Below, in pieces: positions 24,387 to 36,436 of a DNA stretch of 64,000 bases (within the stretch, counting starts at the first letter, position 1; every line of letters begins with the position of its first letter). A program made the position numbers and the translations under genes. The notes under the pieces were generated by a model, which worked only from the letters and a program-made list of their open reading frames with translations, had not been told where the DNA came from and searched no databases. The stretch is from Lepidurus packardi (Eukaryota; Arthropoda; Branchiopoda; Notostraca; Triopsidae): NCBI GenBank assembly GCA_023053545.1, contig JAKZAN010000124.1, positions 1 to 64,000 of the forward strand, in the 5' to 3' direction.

Positions 24387-26648
24387 TCAGGGATGCATGC
24401 TTATGTGCTTCGTGTACAAATGTCGCACACGACCAAAGAGTCTTTCGGGGTTGCACTGCGGGAAGTAATATTTCCAGTTGTGCATCTGGTCACACTACAA
24501 ATCCCAAACACACACCTCTCTCTTTGTTAACAGGTTCACTAGCTGCTAGTAAATTAGTTTCTACGGGAAATCCTTAAAATTCCATGATTCTTGGCGTGCG
24601 TCCCGTCGCCGTTAGGGATCGGAAGTATGATACAGCTAGGTTCGTGTCATCGTAGAAGCACCAACTAAATAGTCCTCACGGTATTAAAGCACCTCACCAA
24701 CCTCATCCATTTATGCCAAGACATTAGGGAGACGCTCACGTCTGTTGATATTGATGCGGCGTTGTCTGCTTAATTTATAGTCGCGCAAGTACTTTGTAAC
24801 AACCTGTTCACGGGCAGGAACATAGTGGAGTCTGGCGCAACTGAAATTGTTGTGCCTAGTTTTACAATGTACACAGTTATAGAGTTCATAGTCGTCGGCT
24901 TCCGTTTCCTGCCGATCGCGCATGAGACAGAAATGTTCGTAGTCGATTTTGGATTGCCTCAGACAGTTCGTAAAGGAGTCGTTTTCGAAATAGAACAGGA
25001 CACAATAAGTGAGAGATTTTATGTCGCAATTGATTCTTTGGTTCTTCAGGAAGTTGAGACTAATGAGTTTAGAAAAACCGGAAGAGGCCTCTAGGGTTTG
25101 CACAACTTGTCCATTATACTTACAGCCCATTTTCTTTATACATAGCCCTGTTTTGCCTCGGTCAATGATGAGCAGCTTCATGGGTTCCCCACAACGTAGA
25201 ATAAGTTCTTCAGGGTGAGAAATCCTTCGCTTGATGTTCTCAGCAAGGAGTGCACGAGTTTTGAGGGTGAGTGTTTTAAGGAAAGGTGCATCATTGAAGA
25301 TCCTGTTATTGGCATCTTTTAGATACTCTTGCTTAAGGCTGGTTGGGAGAAATTTGAGCAAAGCATCCTGCTCATTGAAGTTGAACTCTTTCCTGATTAC
25401 GTAGGATTACTGGATATAGTTGTTTATGCGTTTATCAACCTATTAGCTGAGTTTACTGTTCTTAGACATGTTATTGAAAATCTTTAGGTTTCTGTTCCTC
25501 TCTAGGTATTGTGATCGCAGGTTAGTTATCAGGTTCCCCACACAGTTAATATTGTATGCCAGCATGATGCAGCTTACCATTTAGATAGCAACGATAAACA
25601 CAGCTTCAGTTTCTGTCGTTGCCACAAAATCTCCGAAACCCACAGTGAACATGATGTTGGTCCCCCAATACAACCCCCAGCAATAACGTTGGTACCATAA
25701 CTTAGTATGCAGCCCATTATTGACTAGCCAACTACTGTCAGCGTCAAGAGAACCCATATAAATAAGCAAAACTGCGAGGAGGTGTGCGATGCAAAGGTTT
25801 GTAGCAAGGACCATGAGAAGTCCGAAGTATTGTTCTCTTGAAAAGTTATTAACAAAGATACTTTCGATAGTTTATAGTTTATCGATGACTAGGCTGAGTT
25901 TGATTAGGATTGCGAGGCGAATGATACTGAACTAGTTACTGTCGTTTTTGAGGATTGTATCTAATATTAAAACAAGCAGACTCACAAAATCTATCGGGAA
26001 TTTGTACTTGACATACGCCACTCCAATGTCCCACAAGCTTACTCTAGCTGTGCCATTCTCGTAGTTCTGCGTCACAAAACTCAGCATCATCTCTAACGAG
26101 TAGAATATAATCCCCAAGGTCTGGAAAAGTTTAAGGATGGGAGTGTCGTCTACTTCTGGGAAGACCAGGGCTAGTGAATACATGACAGTCAAGACTATGA
26201 TGAGGAATAGACTACAAAGAGTGAGTATGGTGTTCTGGAGTTTATTAAGCTCTATGCCTTAGGTGTTAACTAGCCACTGGAGTGCTTTGTTTTTCTCTAG
26301 GTTTTCCACCTTGTCTGCAAGTTCAACTGGTTTGCGATAAATACTGTTTCTTCGTATTTTGTCTACGAATGTGTTAACAAGGCGCTGCACCTTGTTCTTT
26401 CGGATAAGTTTCCTGAGATTAGTCTATCTTTTCTGGAGGTTCATGTTGGTTTTAGCGTCCATGATTTTATTGATCATTTCATTTACGTTAGGATCGTGGC
26501 TGAAGGAGTAGCGACTGGCCTTGACGCGAAGGAGGGACTCAGGCTCCCTCTATTCGTCAGGGGCGTAGGCGATGTGGCGGGAGAACATGTGGGAGGAAGT
26601 CTACGAAGTTAGTTGTTTTTTAAGTAATTAGCGAGGAGTTTGTTCCAT
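24387..26648 (-). CDS. Voltage/cyclic-nucleotide-type potassium channel (CNG/HCN/EAG superfamily)
   Basis: A single intronless frame of 753 residues from ATG 26648 to TGA 24387. After a basic cytoplasmic N-terminus come membrane helices (ILTLCSLFLIIVLTVMYSLA, LGIIFYSLEMMLSFV, FPIDFVSLLVLIL), the pore-preceding CWGLYWGTN and the selectivity filter TVGFGD, which is the K+-selective GFGD form. S6 (FIVAI-x-MVSCIMLAYNIN) leads into a helical C-linker (LERNRNLKIFNNMS) and a cyclic-nucleotide-binding-like fold with ELILRCGEPMKLLIIDRGKT. The arginine phosphate-binding motif of cAMP sites is not obvious, so ligand gating is doubtful. It probably sets membrane potential in cell body or ciliary membrane. 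Confidence 0.88.
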
Positions 26649-27046
26649 TAAGAAATACGAGATAGGTTCATAGGAATTGTTTTTTCTATAAGACCAATAT
26701 TGGAAATATTAAACTAAGTTCATCCTGAGGCCTATCAAATTCTGTACAATGGCTCCTTCCGTTCAGCAAAGTCCCCGTTGTACAAACCAGAAAGTGCATC
26801 GATCTTCAATCCACAGTCAAAGTCTGAGTCCATTCACATTAGAATCCAGATGTAGGAACCATGACCACCAAGGAGTCCATTTGGCTTATCCCGACCAACT
26901 ATTCATATTGGGTTCCAATATGCAATTATAGACAAAATTTATAAATCTATACCAAACAAAAACCATCATAAAGACTCATAAGGACTAAATTCCAAACTAA
27001 ATAGCAAACACTTGATCTGGTATATCTACGCCAGATCAAAACGAAG
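26649..27046. other. Intergenic region
   Basis: About 400 bp between the start of the K+ channel gene and the end of the pseudokinase gene, both minus strand. It contains short open frames only. Nothing recognised. Confidence 0.35.
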
Positions 27047-28267
27047 TCATCTTTGATAACTGTTCCTGACGTAAGCATCTTTGAACCAAACTCCTTGGTT
27101 ACCATTGTTTTCGTTCGGCATTCCATATTGCTGATAAGTGGCTCCTGTATGGTTAAACCGCTCAGCAACATTGTTCATCGTTGCGGGATTCGTGAAGTGT
27201 GGGGGTGCCGGTTTTTGCAAGCCAGTAATGCGTTCGATAGTCCAAGAACCTACTCTACCTGAATTCTGTTTGTTATATCTCCACAAATTATCTTGTGAAA
27301 GTTGAGCGTTGAACATGAACTCCTCAATGTTTAGAATGTGTTATTCGTAAGGACAGAAAACTGCGTGCAGCTGCCCACATGTAGGACGTTCTTTTGCATT
27401 AAAAATTAGCATGCTCTCTATGCAATTGCACAGAACCTGACTATATCCTCTACGTAAAGCACTCAGCAAGTTCTGCAGTATCTGAACGTCATGAGAAGCA
27501 TCCCCTGCGTCCGAGAGTGTTGATGCTTCCAGAAGAGTGAGTCCAATGCTGAAGACCTCTGCTGCTAGGGGATTCAGTAACTTGGGGTACTCTTGTTGAT
27601 GGGATCCGTTATATGCTAATACCTCGGGTGCTAAAAAGAGTAAAAACGATTATAAATAGCGTAATGAGGGCGTGTAAAGTACCGAGGAAGACCTTATCTC
27701 TGGGTGCCTCAATGTGTCTTTGGAAGTTGTCAATAATGCCAGGCCACGAATCTTGAGAAACCACCTTGATTTGTCCGTCTTCGTTTATGACTATATTTGC
27801 AGGCTGGACATCGCCAATCTTGCGATTGCTATTCTCATACTACTTTCCGGCCCGCACCATGTTATATAGGAGATACCACATTTCAGCTTCCAGAAAAGGC
27901 CTCTCAATACTTGCTCTGTTATGGATTTCGTTCTCGAGTACATATAGATAATTATCAAATGTGAGCTACCAAATATGAAAGGAAACATGTATGTGCACGA
28001 GGGTATTACATGTAGAGTGCCAGAAGAACCACACAAGCCCCCCTTTTCAAACACATGTTTTGTAGGAAGGAAAATGACTTCGTTAGTCTAGGTATTTTCT
28101 ATTTTGCGCTTGACGTTGAGCCATTCCTGGACTTCCCGTTCGCTCTGGACGGGAATGGCGAAGAGTATGGATTGGGAATTGTGGTTGTGGAGGATGCGGA
28201 CAGGCCCCATACGTGGATGTTGTACGGCTTAGGAGTTGGGGTCTGGTTTGGAGTGGGAGGTACCCAT
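27047..28267 (-). CDS. Divergent protein pseudokinase
   Basis: Two introns (44 nt GTAATAC, 52 nt GTACTTT) leave 374 codons from ATG 28267 (MGTSHSKPD, a possible N-myristoylation start) to TGA 27047. The C-lobe is recognisable as kinase by DVQPANIVINEDGQIKVV (catalytic-loop and beta-strand layout), LAPEVLAY, the FSIGLTLLEAST helix and IESMLIFNAKERPT. The HRD motif is replaced by GDVQPAN, so the catalytic Asp is not in its usual context, and the DFG position reads SQDSW. The Gly-rich loop and ATP-Lys are also not evident. A non-catalytic scaffold is the likely role. The last 90 residues after the fold are polar and contain NENNGNQG. Confidence 0.75.
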
Positions 28268-28576
28268 AGGCTATATGAGATAAGGGATACAAATAAAACT
28301 ATTTAGTCCTAATTTAAATTAAAACGACATTTAATTTTTGAACTCCGAGTGAAGCAGCCTGTTGTTGAGTTCATATGCATGAAAGTAGGACACTCTGTAC
28401 TTTATGTGTCTTTCCATCTACTTATAAACTATTTATGGCTGCCCTTATTTATGTGTTACGGTCCAGTGCTATTCCATTCAATAGAATTAAATCATTGATC
28501 CGCCCATACTTCTATCTCCATTAGCCAACAAAATTACTCCATAATATCGTAACTCTCTCTTATCTCCTATTCTACA
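28268..28576. other. Divergent promoter region
   Basis: About 310 bp between the starts of the pseudokinase (minus) and the SLC35F6-like carrier (plus). AT-rich; no motif I can name. Confidence 0.4.
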
Positions 28577-29838
28577 ATGACCAACCAGAGCTTTCGCAAC
28601 TTCCTCACTATCACCTATATAATCACTGGCTCCCTCTCCTATTACAGTACTCTCTTTCCACATCAAGTCCCATATAGCCTCCAAATTTCAGAATATCCAG
28701 CGTGTTCAGGAAGGTGAAATTGAAAAAAATTTCTTTCATCCGTACATTCAGTCTTTTACGATGTTCTTCGGGGAGTTCCTTTGCCTCCTTGTCTTTTACG
28801 CTATGAGCAGTCGCAACCCTGCAAAGTTTTAACAAGACAAGGCTCTGGCCGTTTCTCAAGGCAAATCTTTGGAAATGAATAAGTTCATTCTCATGCTTCC
28901 CGCTGCGTTTGATTTCGTTTCCTCGATGCTACAATACTTCGCCATGAACTTTATCCCAGGAAGTATTTACCAGATGCTGAAGGGAGGGAGTCTGATCACA
29001 ACGTTCTTCTTCAGCTGGCTCCTCATTAGAAGCCCAACCAAGAGGAGTCAAATTTCGGGCTGTGCACTTGCTTTTGTGGGCGTCATGATCGTCGGCACTG
29101 GCAACTTGCTATTTGGCAAATCCAACTCAAAAAACAACACTCTCGTACCACCAAATCCCCTTCATTATCTCAAATATTATACAGGAAACCCAAATCCTCG
29201 GATACAGCTTGATGCTTCTGTCCCTTATCTTTAATGGCTTCTTCTATGCATTTGAGCAAAAACTCTTCAAACAGTACTACCTGGCCCCCTTGTAAGCAGT
29301 TGGCTTCGAAGGTATTTTCGGAATGATCTACTGTCTGATCGCTATCCCCATCCTTACCTTCATTCCTTGTCCCTTCAATGACTCCATTGCCAAGTCTGCC
29401 TGTGTCTTTACTAACGACTCGGTTGGCTATCTGGAAAGACCAGAAATGTTCTTCAAGGAGTTTGCAGGAAACGCATGGCTTATTGTGATGGTACCTCTCG
29501 GGATAATATCGGTGGGCGCCTTTAACATGAATGGAATGTCAATTACAAAACACATTAACGCTTTAGCGCGATCACTCCTCAATATGACGAAGACGGTGTT
29601 CATTTGGGGCATCGGGATTATCGTGACGCTGACGGCAGGGAGCAGCAACGAGAAGTACCGCTGGGAAGTTTTGAATGGGCGAGCGTTGGGGCTGGAAGCT
29701 ATAGGGTTCGTGTTCTTAGTACTGGCGACCCTGATCTATAACCAAAACATTTATATTCCCTACCTGTCGGACCCGAAGGTGGAATAAGACGAGGAGTCGT
29801 TGTTAGAGGCTAGCAAGAAATCTCTGATGACGGAATGA
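28577..29838 (+). CDS. SLC35F6-like drug/metabolite superfamily transporter
   Basis: Two introns (31 nt GTACTCTC, 40 nt GTACCACC) leave 396 codons. The first exon carries helix 1 (FLTITYIITGSLSYY); the next starts the diagnostic FFHPYIQSFTMFFGEFLCLL. Further signatures are SLEMNKFILMLPAAFDFVSS, MLQYFAMNFIPGSIYQMLKG, the RSPTKRSQISGCALAFVGV helix, GYSLMLLSLIFNGFFYAFEQ and AVGFEGIFGMIYCL. Ten hydrophobic segments fit the DMT fold. SLC35F6 (ANT2BP) relatives are found in lysosomal/mitochondrial membranes; the substrate is not established. A divergent promoter is shared with the pseudokinase. Confidence 0.88.
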
Positions 29839-30028
29839 TTAATGGAGAAAGGATTAGTGGTAGGATAGAAGCCTTAATAAATATGGAGTGAAGACATTTA
29901 AATGACTGATCAGAATATCTAGAACATCTTTTAAATTGGGAGAAATATGTGCATCGAAGTTAACACTTTTTGCCAGTGATGACATCAACTTGTACATAAT
30001 ATTTAAAGTCAGTTTTAAATTTACAAGC

Positions 30029-32181
30029 ATGCACTCCCTTCTCCACGCACTCCTACTCTTCCAGCTGTGCCTCCTCCCTCTGTCCGCACAAACTCATCGC
30101 CTGCCCGAAGTCATTCTTAAGGCTCGCCAAAACATCTGGAATTAGATCGAGACCGAGGCTCCTGTTTGGAACTTTCCGCCCTGGCTCGGCACACTCTTTC
30201 TCTCCGAATACCACTTCGAACTTAAAGGTACTCACATCAACTTTAATAATATTATTAACATTTACCTATTCCAAACTCATTCATTACAACATTTCAAATT
30301 CTCTTTTATTCACCATTTTCTTTTCTCTTGTAGCCTTAAACCTCACACACCTCAGCAAATTCGATCCTCAATTTTTCACCCAAAAGCTCCTTAGAGAACA
30401 AAATGCCGATGGTAGCTGGCACCAGGTTCTTGATCTCAATCGTGGAGGCAGCATTGATGCTACCATTATGAACTGTAATACCTCTTACCTCTTATCATTC
30501 ATCAGACTGGTTCTTGAAGGATGTCGGTCTTGATACCAATAACCCCGCCCTTGCCAAAGCTCGCTAATTTATTTTGGCGAGAGGTGGGCTCGATGCTGCT
30601 CAAGTGATGACCCAGTACAAACTAGCCAGTTTTGGACAATACCCGTGGAGCTCCCTCCCTTATATTCCGCTGTTCCTGTTTAAAAATTGGTGGCCGTTCA
30701 ACTACGCGTATATGAAAAAATATGTGGCCCAGTGGGTATATCCGCATTTGACAGGGTTAGCATATCTACGGTATCACCGTAGGGTCTTTAGTGTTTCTAA
30801 TGTCTGCATTGGTGAGCTCATGAGAACACCCTCGAACTAGAATACGTGCTTTAATGCAAGTCACCCTCATCCAACGCTGGCTGGCAAACTGCCTGTTGAC
30901 TCCGATGTAGCAAATCTCATCGAAGAAATGTTGAAACTTCGAGGTCCTCGTGGATCATATGGAGCATACACCATCTCGACACTGCTTACTCTTTTATCTC
31001 TTGAGGATTATGAGTAGAGGTACAATCTTATCCCAGGCTTGCGAACCAATGACCTGCAGAAATCCCGATTCGACGATGGAAGGATCCATCCTAAGTTTGA
31101 TTCCTTTAGATTTGTTGAAGAGAACTACTTCAACGAGAGGGTGCCATATGCCGGATCACTCGACGATGGTCGCTATTGGGATACTATTTTAGCCTCTTTA
31201 GCTCTTCTTGAAGCAGGAGAGGAGCCTTCGAAGCTGATTCCCACTGTAGATTTCTTGAACAAGCATGCAGTACAAGCATCAGGAGGGATTCCTTATGGCT
31301 AGGACTTTGAATACGCGCCCGACATTGACGACACGGCTATGCTTCTGTTAATTTACGCTAAATTCCCTGACAATCGCTATTCCAGATAGATCTAGAAGAC
31401 TAAGTCTTGGCTTTAGACGATGCAAAATAAAGATGGAGGATTCCCTGCCTTTGACATTAACAAAAATGATCACGATTTCCCTATCCTCAAATTTGTCTTT
31501 TGGATTACGAAAATTTCGAAGAGTGCTTAGGTCTTTGATCCTTCCTGTGCTGATATAGTTGGACATCTGCTCGAAGGTTTTGGCACCGCAGGATTGGCCA
31601 GCTCTAAGGCTCTGCCTGCTGCTATCTAGTTCCTCAAAGCTACCCAGGATACGAAGGATACTGGTCTGTGGGTTGCAAGATGGGGTATCAACTATGTATA
31701 CGCTGCCGGAGCAGTAATCCCAGGTCTCAACCGGATCGGCTATGATCTTAAGGAGGAATGGATCGGAAAGGTAATCGAAGGGTTGGTGAGACTCCAGCAG
31801 AGCGATGGTGGGTATGGGGAGGACTCATAATCTTATAACCAAGGAAAGTATATGGAGGGAAAAAGCACTGCTACTATGACTGCATGGGGTCTGTTGGCAC
31901 TTCTCGAGGTAAGACAGCTCTACAATGTTGAAGAGAACATTGAGAGGGCCGTGAACTATTTGATAAGAAATTTCGATTAGAACGGCGGAAAATTCTGGGA
32001 TAGATCAGTGGTGGGCACAGGACATCGAGGAGTGTTGAATTTGCAGTACCCAGTATACGCTTACTCCTTCCCTCTAATCGCTCTCAGTCGGTATTATATC
32101 TCGAAAGGAGCTGGAAGTGGTTCTGGCTGCACAGCCTGCAACTGGGAGGTGAACACTCAGGTAGATAACTCTGATCTGTGA
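30029..32181 (+). CDS. Squalene cyclase (hopene/tetrahymanol type)
   Basis: Two introns (106 nt GTACTCAC, 31 nt GTAATACC) leave 671 codons, the normal length for squalene-hopene cyclases. The acid motif that protonates squalene is intact, APDIDDTAM. QW repeats are visible: GSWHQ near the N-terminus, TMQNKDGGF, RLQQSDGGYGED and GGKFWDR. Other blocks are ALAKARxFILARGG, YPWSSLPYIPLFLF and ARWGINYVYAAGAV. It cyclises squalene without oxygen; in ciliates this family makes tetrahymanol, a sterol substitute. Oddly the protein starts with a signal-like MHSLLHALLLFQLCLLPLSA and ends in a short Gly/Ser/Cys tail. Tetrahymanol and hopene activity cannot be separated by sequence alone here. Confidence 0.92.
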
Positions 32182-32692
32182 GTGCTGATCAATCTTAGAA
32201 AGATATGACTTGATAATTTGACAGTATATATAGGCCAGATTAGTAAGATCGTAAGTACTGGGATTAGTGATTATTCTGATACAGAATCAACATAAACTGT
32301 GCATTTGTTACTAATAAGGTTTGTCCAGTTGACAACATTCAAGGTGTTTACTCGCTAGTGCATGCAACGGGGTCTTAAGCGTCCAGATTAGATTGAAAAA
32401 GATATACAAATATTCCCAAAACTGACGAAATCCTACAGAATGAGGGATACCTCAGAAGCACGGAATCGAAACACATCAGATACTCGACTTGGGCAAAACG
32501 AAATGAGAAGGTTGATCGTTGACGGGTGAGATGGATAAGAAGAATTAAAAGAGAGGACCTCAAAGAAAAATAATCAAATCAATTAAAACCAGTCTAATCA
32601 TCGGGCTGATAACTGACCTTAAAATCCTTATTTCTATTCCCTGAACAAACAAACTCGATTACAAGCATTCAAAATCAGCATTTAAAGGTTCA
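32182..32692. other. Intergenic region between convergent genes
   Basis: About 510 bp between the ends of the cyclase (plus) and the TMBIM5-like gene (minus). Only short chance frames; no RNA gene or repeat seen. Confidence 0.4.
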
Positions 32693-33596
32693 TCATTCAT
32701 CTCTCCTAATGAAGATGCTGATCACCCTCACGAAGATGTTCCAGATGTTCAAAAGGAAGTCCACGCTTGTTCCCAAATGATCGGCCTCTCCCAGTTCATA
32801 CTTCTTGATAGCCACGTGCGTATCATAAGCGATAAGACCGGTGAACAGTGCAATCCCGAGATAGTTGTCCACTGAGAACAAAAGGGTAGAAAGCATGTTG
32901 GGCCCCATCAGAAGATGAGCTAGCATACCTACTAACTGCATTCCGATCAGTCCCAAAAGCGATCCTCCCAAGATCCTGCCATATGATAACATTTTGTCCT
33001 TAGGCATGCTGTAGGCGGCCAAAGAAGCGCCCCCGAAAATAGCAGTGGTAATTGCCAAAGAGGAGGGCACAATTGATGGGTTCATATAGTTAGCATATCC
33101 AATCAAAGGAGCAGCGCCCATTCCCAGTCCTAAAACTCCTGCCCCGTACAGGGCCAATCTTAACGGAGAATTCGTAGTTTTATAGATGGTGCGACCATTA
33201 ATATACTAGTTAGCATCAATAGGTCGCATATAAGAGGCTCCAATAAGACCGCCTAGAGTGAGTACGATACCACCAACACTCATTGCTAGAGGATTGGTCA
33301 TGAGAAGCACAGAGGTAGAAAGGGTATATGCCGTGCCGATAGCGCCAGTAAAGGCAAGACCAGAAGCAATATAGGTTCTAAATGGTAATTGCATCTAAAT
33401 ATGAGGTTGCTTACTTATTTAGGAATTGTGAAAGACCATAGGTCTTAGCAACAGCATCGGACGCAGAACCTGTGGGAATGTCAAAGGATGTGTAGTTTTT
33501 CTGGGGTTGGTTGGAGAATAAGAATCGGGAATAGCCAGGCATGATAGGCTTGGAAATGTTGAAAGTGGCCCTGAGACCTTTAGCAGCCAGGTTCAT
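32693..33596 (-). CDS. TMBIM5/GHITM-like mitochondrial Bax-inhibitor-1 family protein
   Basis: A 37-nt intron (GTAAGC to CCATTTAG) leaves 288 codons. The first 50 residues (MNLAAKGLRATFNISKPI) look like a mitochondrial presequence. Seven hydrophobic segments follow, including YIASGLAFTGAIGTAYTLST, SVGGIVLTLGGLIGASYM and ILGGSLLGLIGMQLVGMLA. The BI1 family ends are present: LFSVDNYLGIALFTGLIAYD followed by TxVAIKKYELGEADHLGTS, with DFLLNIWNIFVRVI. The Asp pair typical of BI1 is represented by YD in GLIAYD and SVDF. GHITM/MICS1 maintains cristae and acts as a cation exchanger in the inner membrane. Confidence 0.85.
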
Positions 33597-33930
33597 GCTG
33601 TTCAGTTGGTTAAGATGATTGTAGTATTCGATGTAAAAATGTATATTATAAGAAGAGTAGTCTTCGGATTTTTGAGGTAAAGTCTATTTTATAAGCAGGT
33701 TGGAAAGAGTATATTGTAGAATAGGGTAATTTATTTTAATGAAATGAGGTTAGTGCTAACATACCCTCACTAACCCTGGGCAACTGGAGGCATTTGCGAG
33801 ATGGATACTTAATATTTATTTGTGGCTAAAAATAGTTTTTTGCCCCTTCTGGCAGATTCGGTTGTGTGGCTCGCAATTAGTCGCTGTTTGTTTTCACTTA
33901 TTAAATAAACAACATAAATCACAACTCTCC
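33597..33930. other. Intergenic region
   Basis: About 335 bp between the start of the TMBIM5-like gene and the end of the GH3 gene, both minus strand. AT-rich; nothing recognised. Confidence 0.35.
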
Positions 33931-36270
33931 TCATGCCATGATTTCGGAATTTCCTCCTGTCGATAATCCGTAACCCACTCCGAACGCTGTGCTCGACATC
34001 TTCGGAACCATTCCATCACTCTCATAAATAGGGAAGTTCATCGTCGAACTCTCATCTTCAGGCCAGTCAAATCCCAGACTGTTCACTCGCTCGCTCTTGT
34101 TAGCCCGTAAAATATAGTCTCCGCTGATCGCATCAATGATTCCCTGACCTCCACTTGTACCAGGCAACCATGCAGCCAGCACTGCATTCGAAACCTTTAC
34201 AGCATTATTGATGAGCATCGGCCTTCCAGAGAGCAACACGGTGACCAGAGGAATGTTCTTATCGGCTGCACGAATATGGTCGATCACATTAACATCAAAT
34301 CTCTCATAGTTTAGTTCGAGGTTAGCCGGTTGCTGTTCAGGGAGGTAGGGGTTGGAACCATCATAGCGGCAGCCGTCAGGAGAAAATATGCCACCCTTAC
34401 AGTAAGGAATTCCAACGTCCCCGGCAGTTTCAGCGTAAGGAGACTCGCCTATGACTCCGATGATGAGGGTATTGTTGGCAGTCATGTTCTTTCTAAGAGT
34501 TTTGAGAGACTCGAGATACTGGAATCTTTATTAGTCGATTTTGAGAGTTTCAGTCATAGTAGTGTAGTTGGGGTAGACCATCGAGAACTATAGATTGATG
34601 ATAGTTTTAAAAAATGAATACGCATGGGGATTTTACCTTTCCACCGAGGGCGCTAAGTGCTGACAAAACAGAACTGGCATTGGACTTTACCCTATTTTCA
34701 CCAGTCCAGAAGTAGTTACCCTCAAAACCTTGCCATCTGATGGTCCAGCCACCACATTGCATGCCGATATCGTCGAAGTTTCTGAAGAGCTCGTTTTTGC
34801 TTAGGTGATTCACATTTATAATTCTCTCGCCGACCAACACCACATATTCGATGCTAGATCTCAAGGATCGCAAAGGTAGGAGACTGTTATCATTCTTTAA
34901 TAGAACTAGAGATTCCCTGACAGCCTGCAGACTGTCCGCATATTCGGTTGTCAGCTTTGGAGGCGGAGTGATCGGCATATGATTTTCAGTCCTGCTGCTA
35001 TCTGTTTTTACTTGTTCTAGTAGGCCCATCGCCATTTTAACTGCGAGAATTCTAGTGACAGCATCATCGAGTCGGCTCAAAGTCAAGGTATTATTTTTGA
35101 GGGATGTTTTAACATTGCTAATATATTGACCGATAGCTCGAGGCGTGTATCCAGGCAACATAAACATGTCAATACCCGCATTCAACATGGCTGAGCACGC
35201 GAGTTCGTCCGTCATATTGACGAAACTAGTTGGCATCTGCTGGGCGGGGATTCGATCTGAATTCATGAACATAGTTATCAATATACGAGAAATCGCTTAC
35301 TCATTTCGTCATAGTCGGATATGACAAATCCATCAAATTGTAGATTACCTTTAAGAAGGTTCGAGATGAAAGGACTCATAGCATTAGGGATGCCGTTGAT
35401 GGCACTATACGAAGCCATCACTGTGCCTACTTCAGAAGCGATGGCTCCACGATAACCTTGGACATTGTGATCCATAAAAGCTTTGAAAGAGTGCACACGA
35501 GAGTTACCCTCGTCTGCTCCGTAAATAGTTGCACCATCACCCATGAAGTGTTTGACGCTGCCGACAACACCATTCCAATTACCATTACTATCAATATTTT
35601 GCAGGCCTCTAACGAACTCCTTGGCATATTAGTAGATATAGGTATCTTATTGACCCATTGTCTCATAGAAGCGGCCCCATTGAGGGTTATGACTAACGGC
35701 CACTGTGGGAGCAAAGGCAAAGTTAAAGCCCGACATTTTAACGTTGAATCCTGTCCAATATCCTTGATTATAGAAGTTCATGGGGTTATGACTACACGCC
35801 AGACCTGTGTTATGTGGGAAAATAATGGTGCCAACAACATGCTGATTATTGTGGACGGCGTCTGTTCCGAGTAGCAATTTAATCTTAAATGTCTTTCCCT
35901 CAGCTGTCGTGACCTGAGGACCAAGACCATTAAATTTGTTGGCTAAACTCTGCCAGTTGTTCAGAGTTCCATTGAGATACAGTTCCTTTATCTTGTCTTA
36001 TTGAGTAGGGAACATCACCATGTTCCCATTTGCATCAGGGACACCATCGCCACCGACGAGGACAGAACCGAGAGAGTATCTTAAGGCTTCGGATTGATCT
36101 GTAATGTTTTTGACAATGAGAGCATTGAAATCGACTTGTATGGTTTGACCGATTTTCTGGTCAAGGGTCATAGCTTGGGTGATCTTGTAAGCATCGGCGT
36201 AGTACTTGGAGTATATGGAGGCTCGAGCAAGCGTTAAGAGAAGGAACAGGAGTGAGAAGTTCCGAAGCAT
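33931..36270 (-). CDS. Secreted glycoside hydrolase family 3 beta-glucosidase
   Basis: Two introns (44 nt GTAAGCG, 49 nt GTAAAAT) leave 748 codons from ATG 36270 to TGA 33931. A signal peptide (MLRNFSLLFLLLTLARAS) is followed by the GH3 (alpha/beta)8 domain: MTLDQKIGQTIQVDF, FKIKLLLGTDAVHNN, FNFAFAPTVAVSHNPQWGRF, SVKHFMGDG and the nucleophile motif GFVISDYD. The conserved ED after GRFYETMG is written with TAA as the Glu. The C-terminal sandwich domain has ESLVLLKNDNSLLPL, IIGVIGESPYAETAGD and NAVLAAWLPGTSGGQG. It probably digests bacterial or plant beta-glucans in food vacuoles or outside the cell. Confidence 0.93.
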
Positions 36271-36436
36271 GAGTATTAAATGGAGGCTATTTTATAATTT
36301 TAGTTGGATATAACTTATAAATCAGATCAAGAGTGGATATTTAAATGCGATGTTCAGGTCTTAAAATATGAGAAGAGAACTAGTAACGTTGATATTCCTC
36401 TGTATAAAAGCACAAAAGTTCTCAGTTGAACTTCTT

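Noticed and set aside
24374-24577. Plus-strand Cys-containing ORF
   Set aside because: It lies antisense to the K+ channel C-terminus, which is coding in the other strand.
24216-24585. Small gene from ATG 24216
   Set aside because: First 45 codons look coding but the frame runs well into the convergent channel gene without TGA; not enough support.
28055-28306. Plus-strand Val/Gly-rich ORF
   Set aside because: Antisense to the N-terminus of the pseudokinase.
34330-35874. Plus-strand ORFs opposite the GH3 gene
   Set aside because: GH3 motifs are unambiguous on the minus strand; these are shadows.
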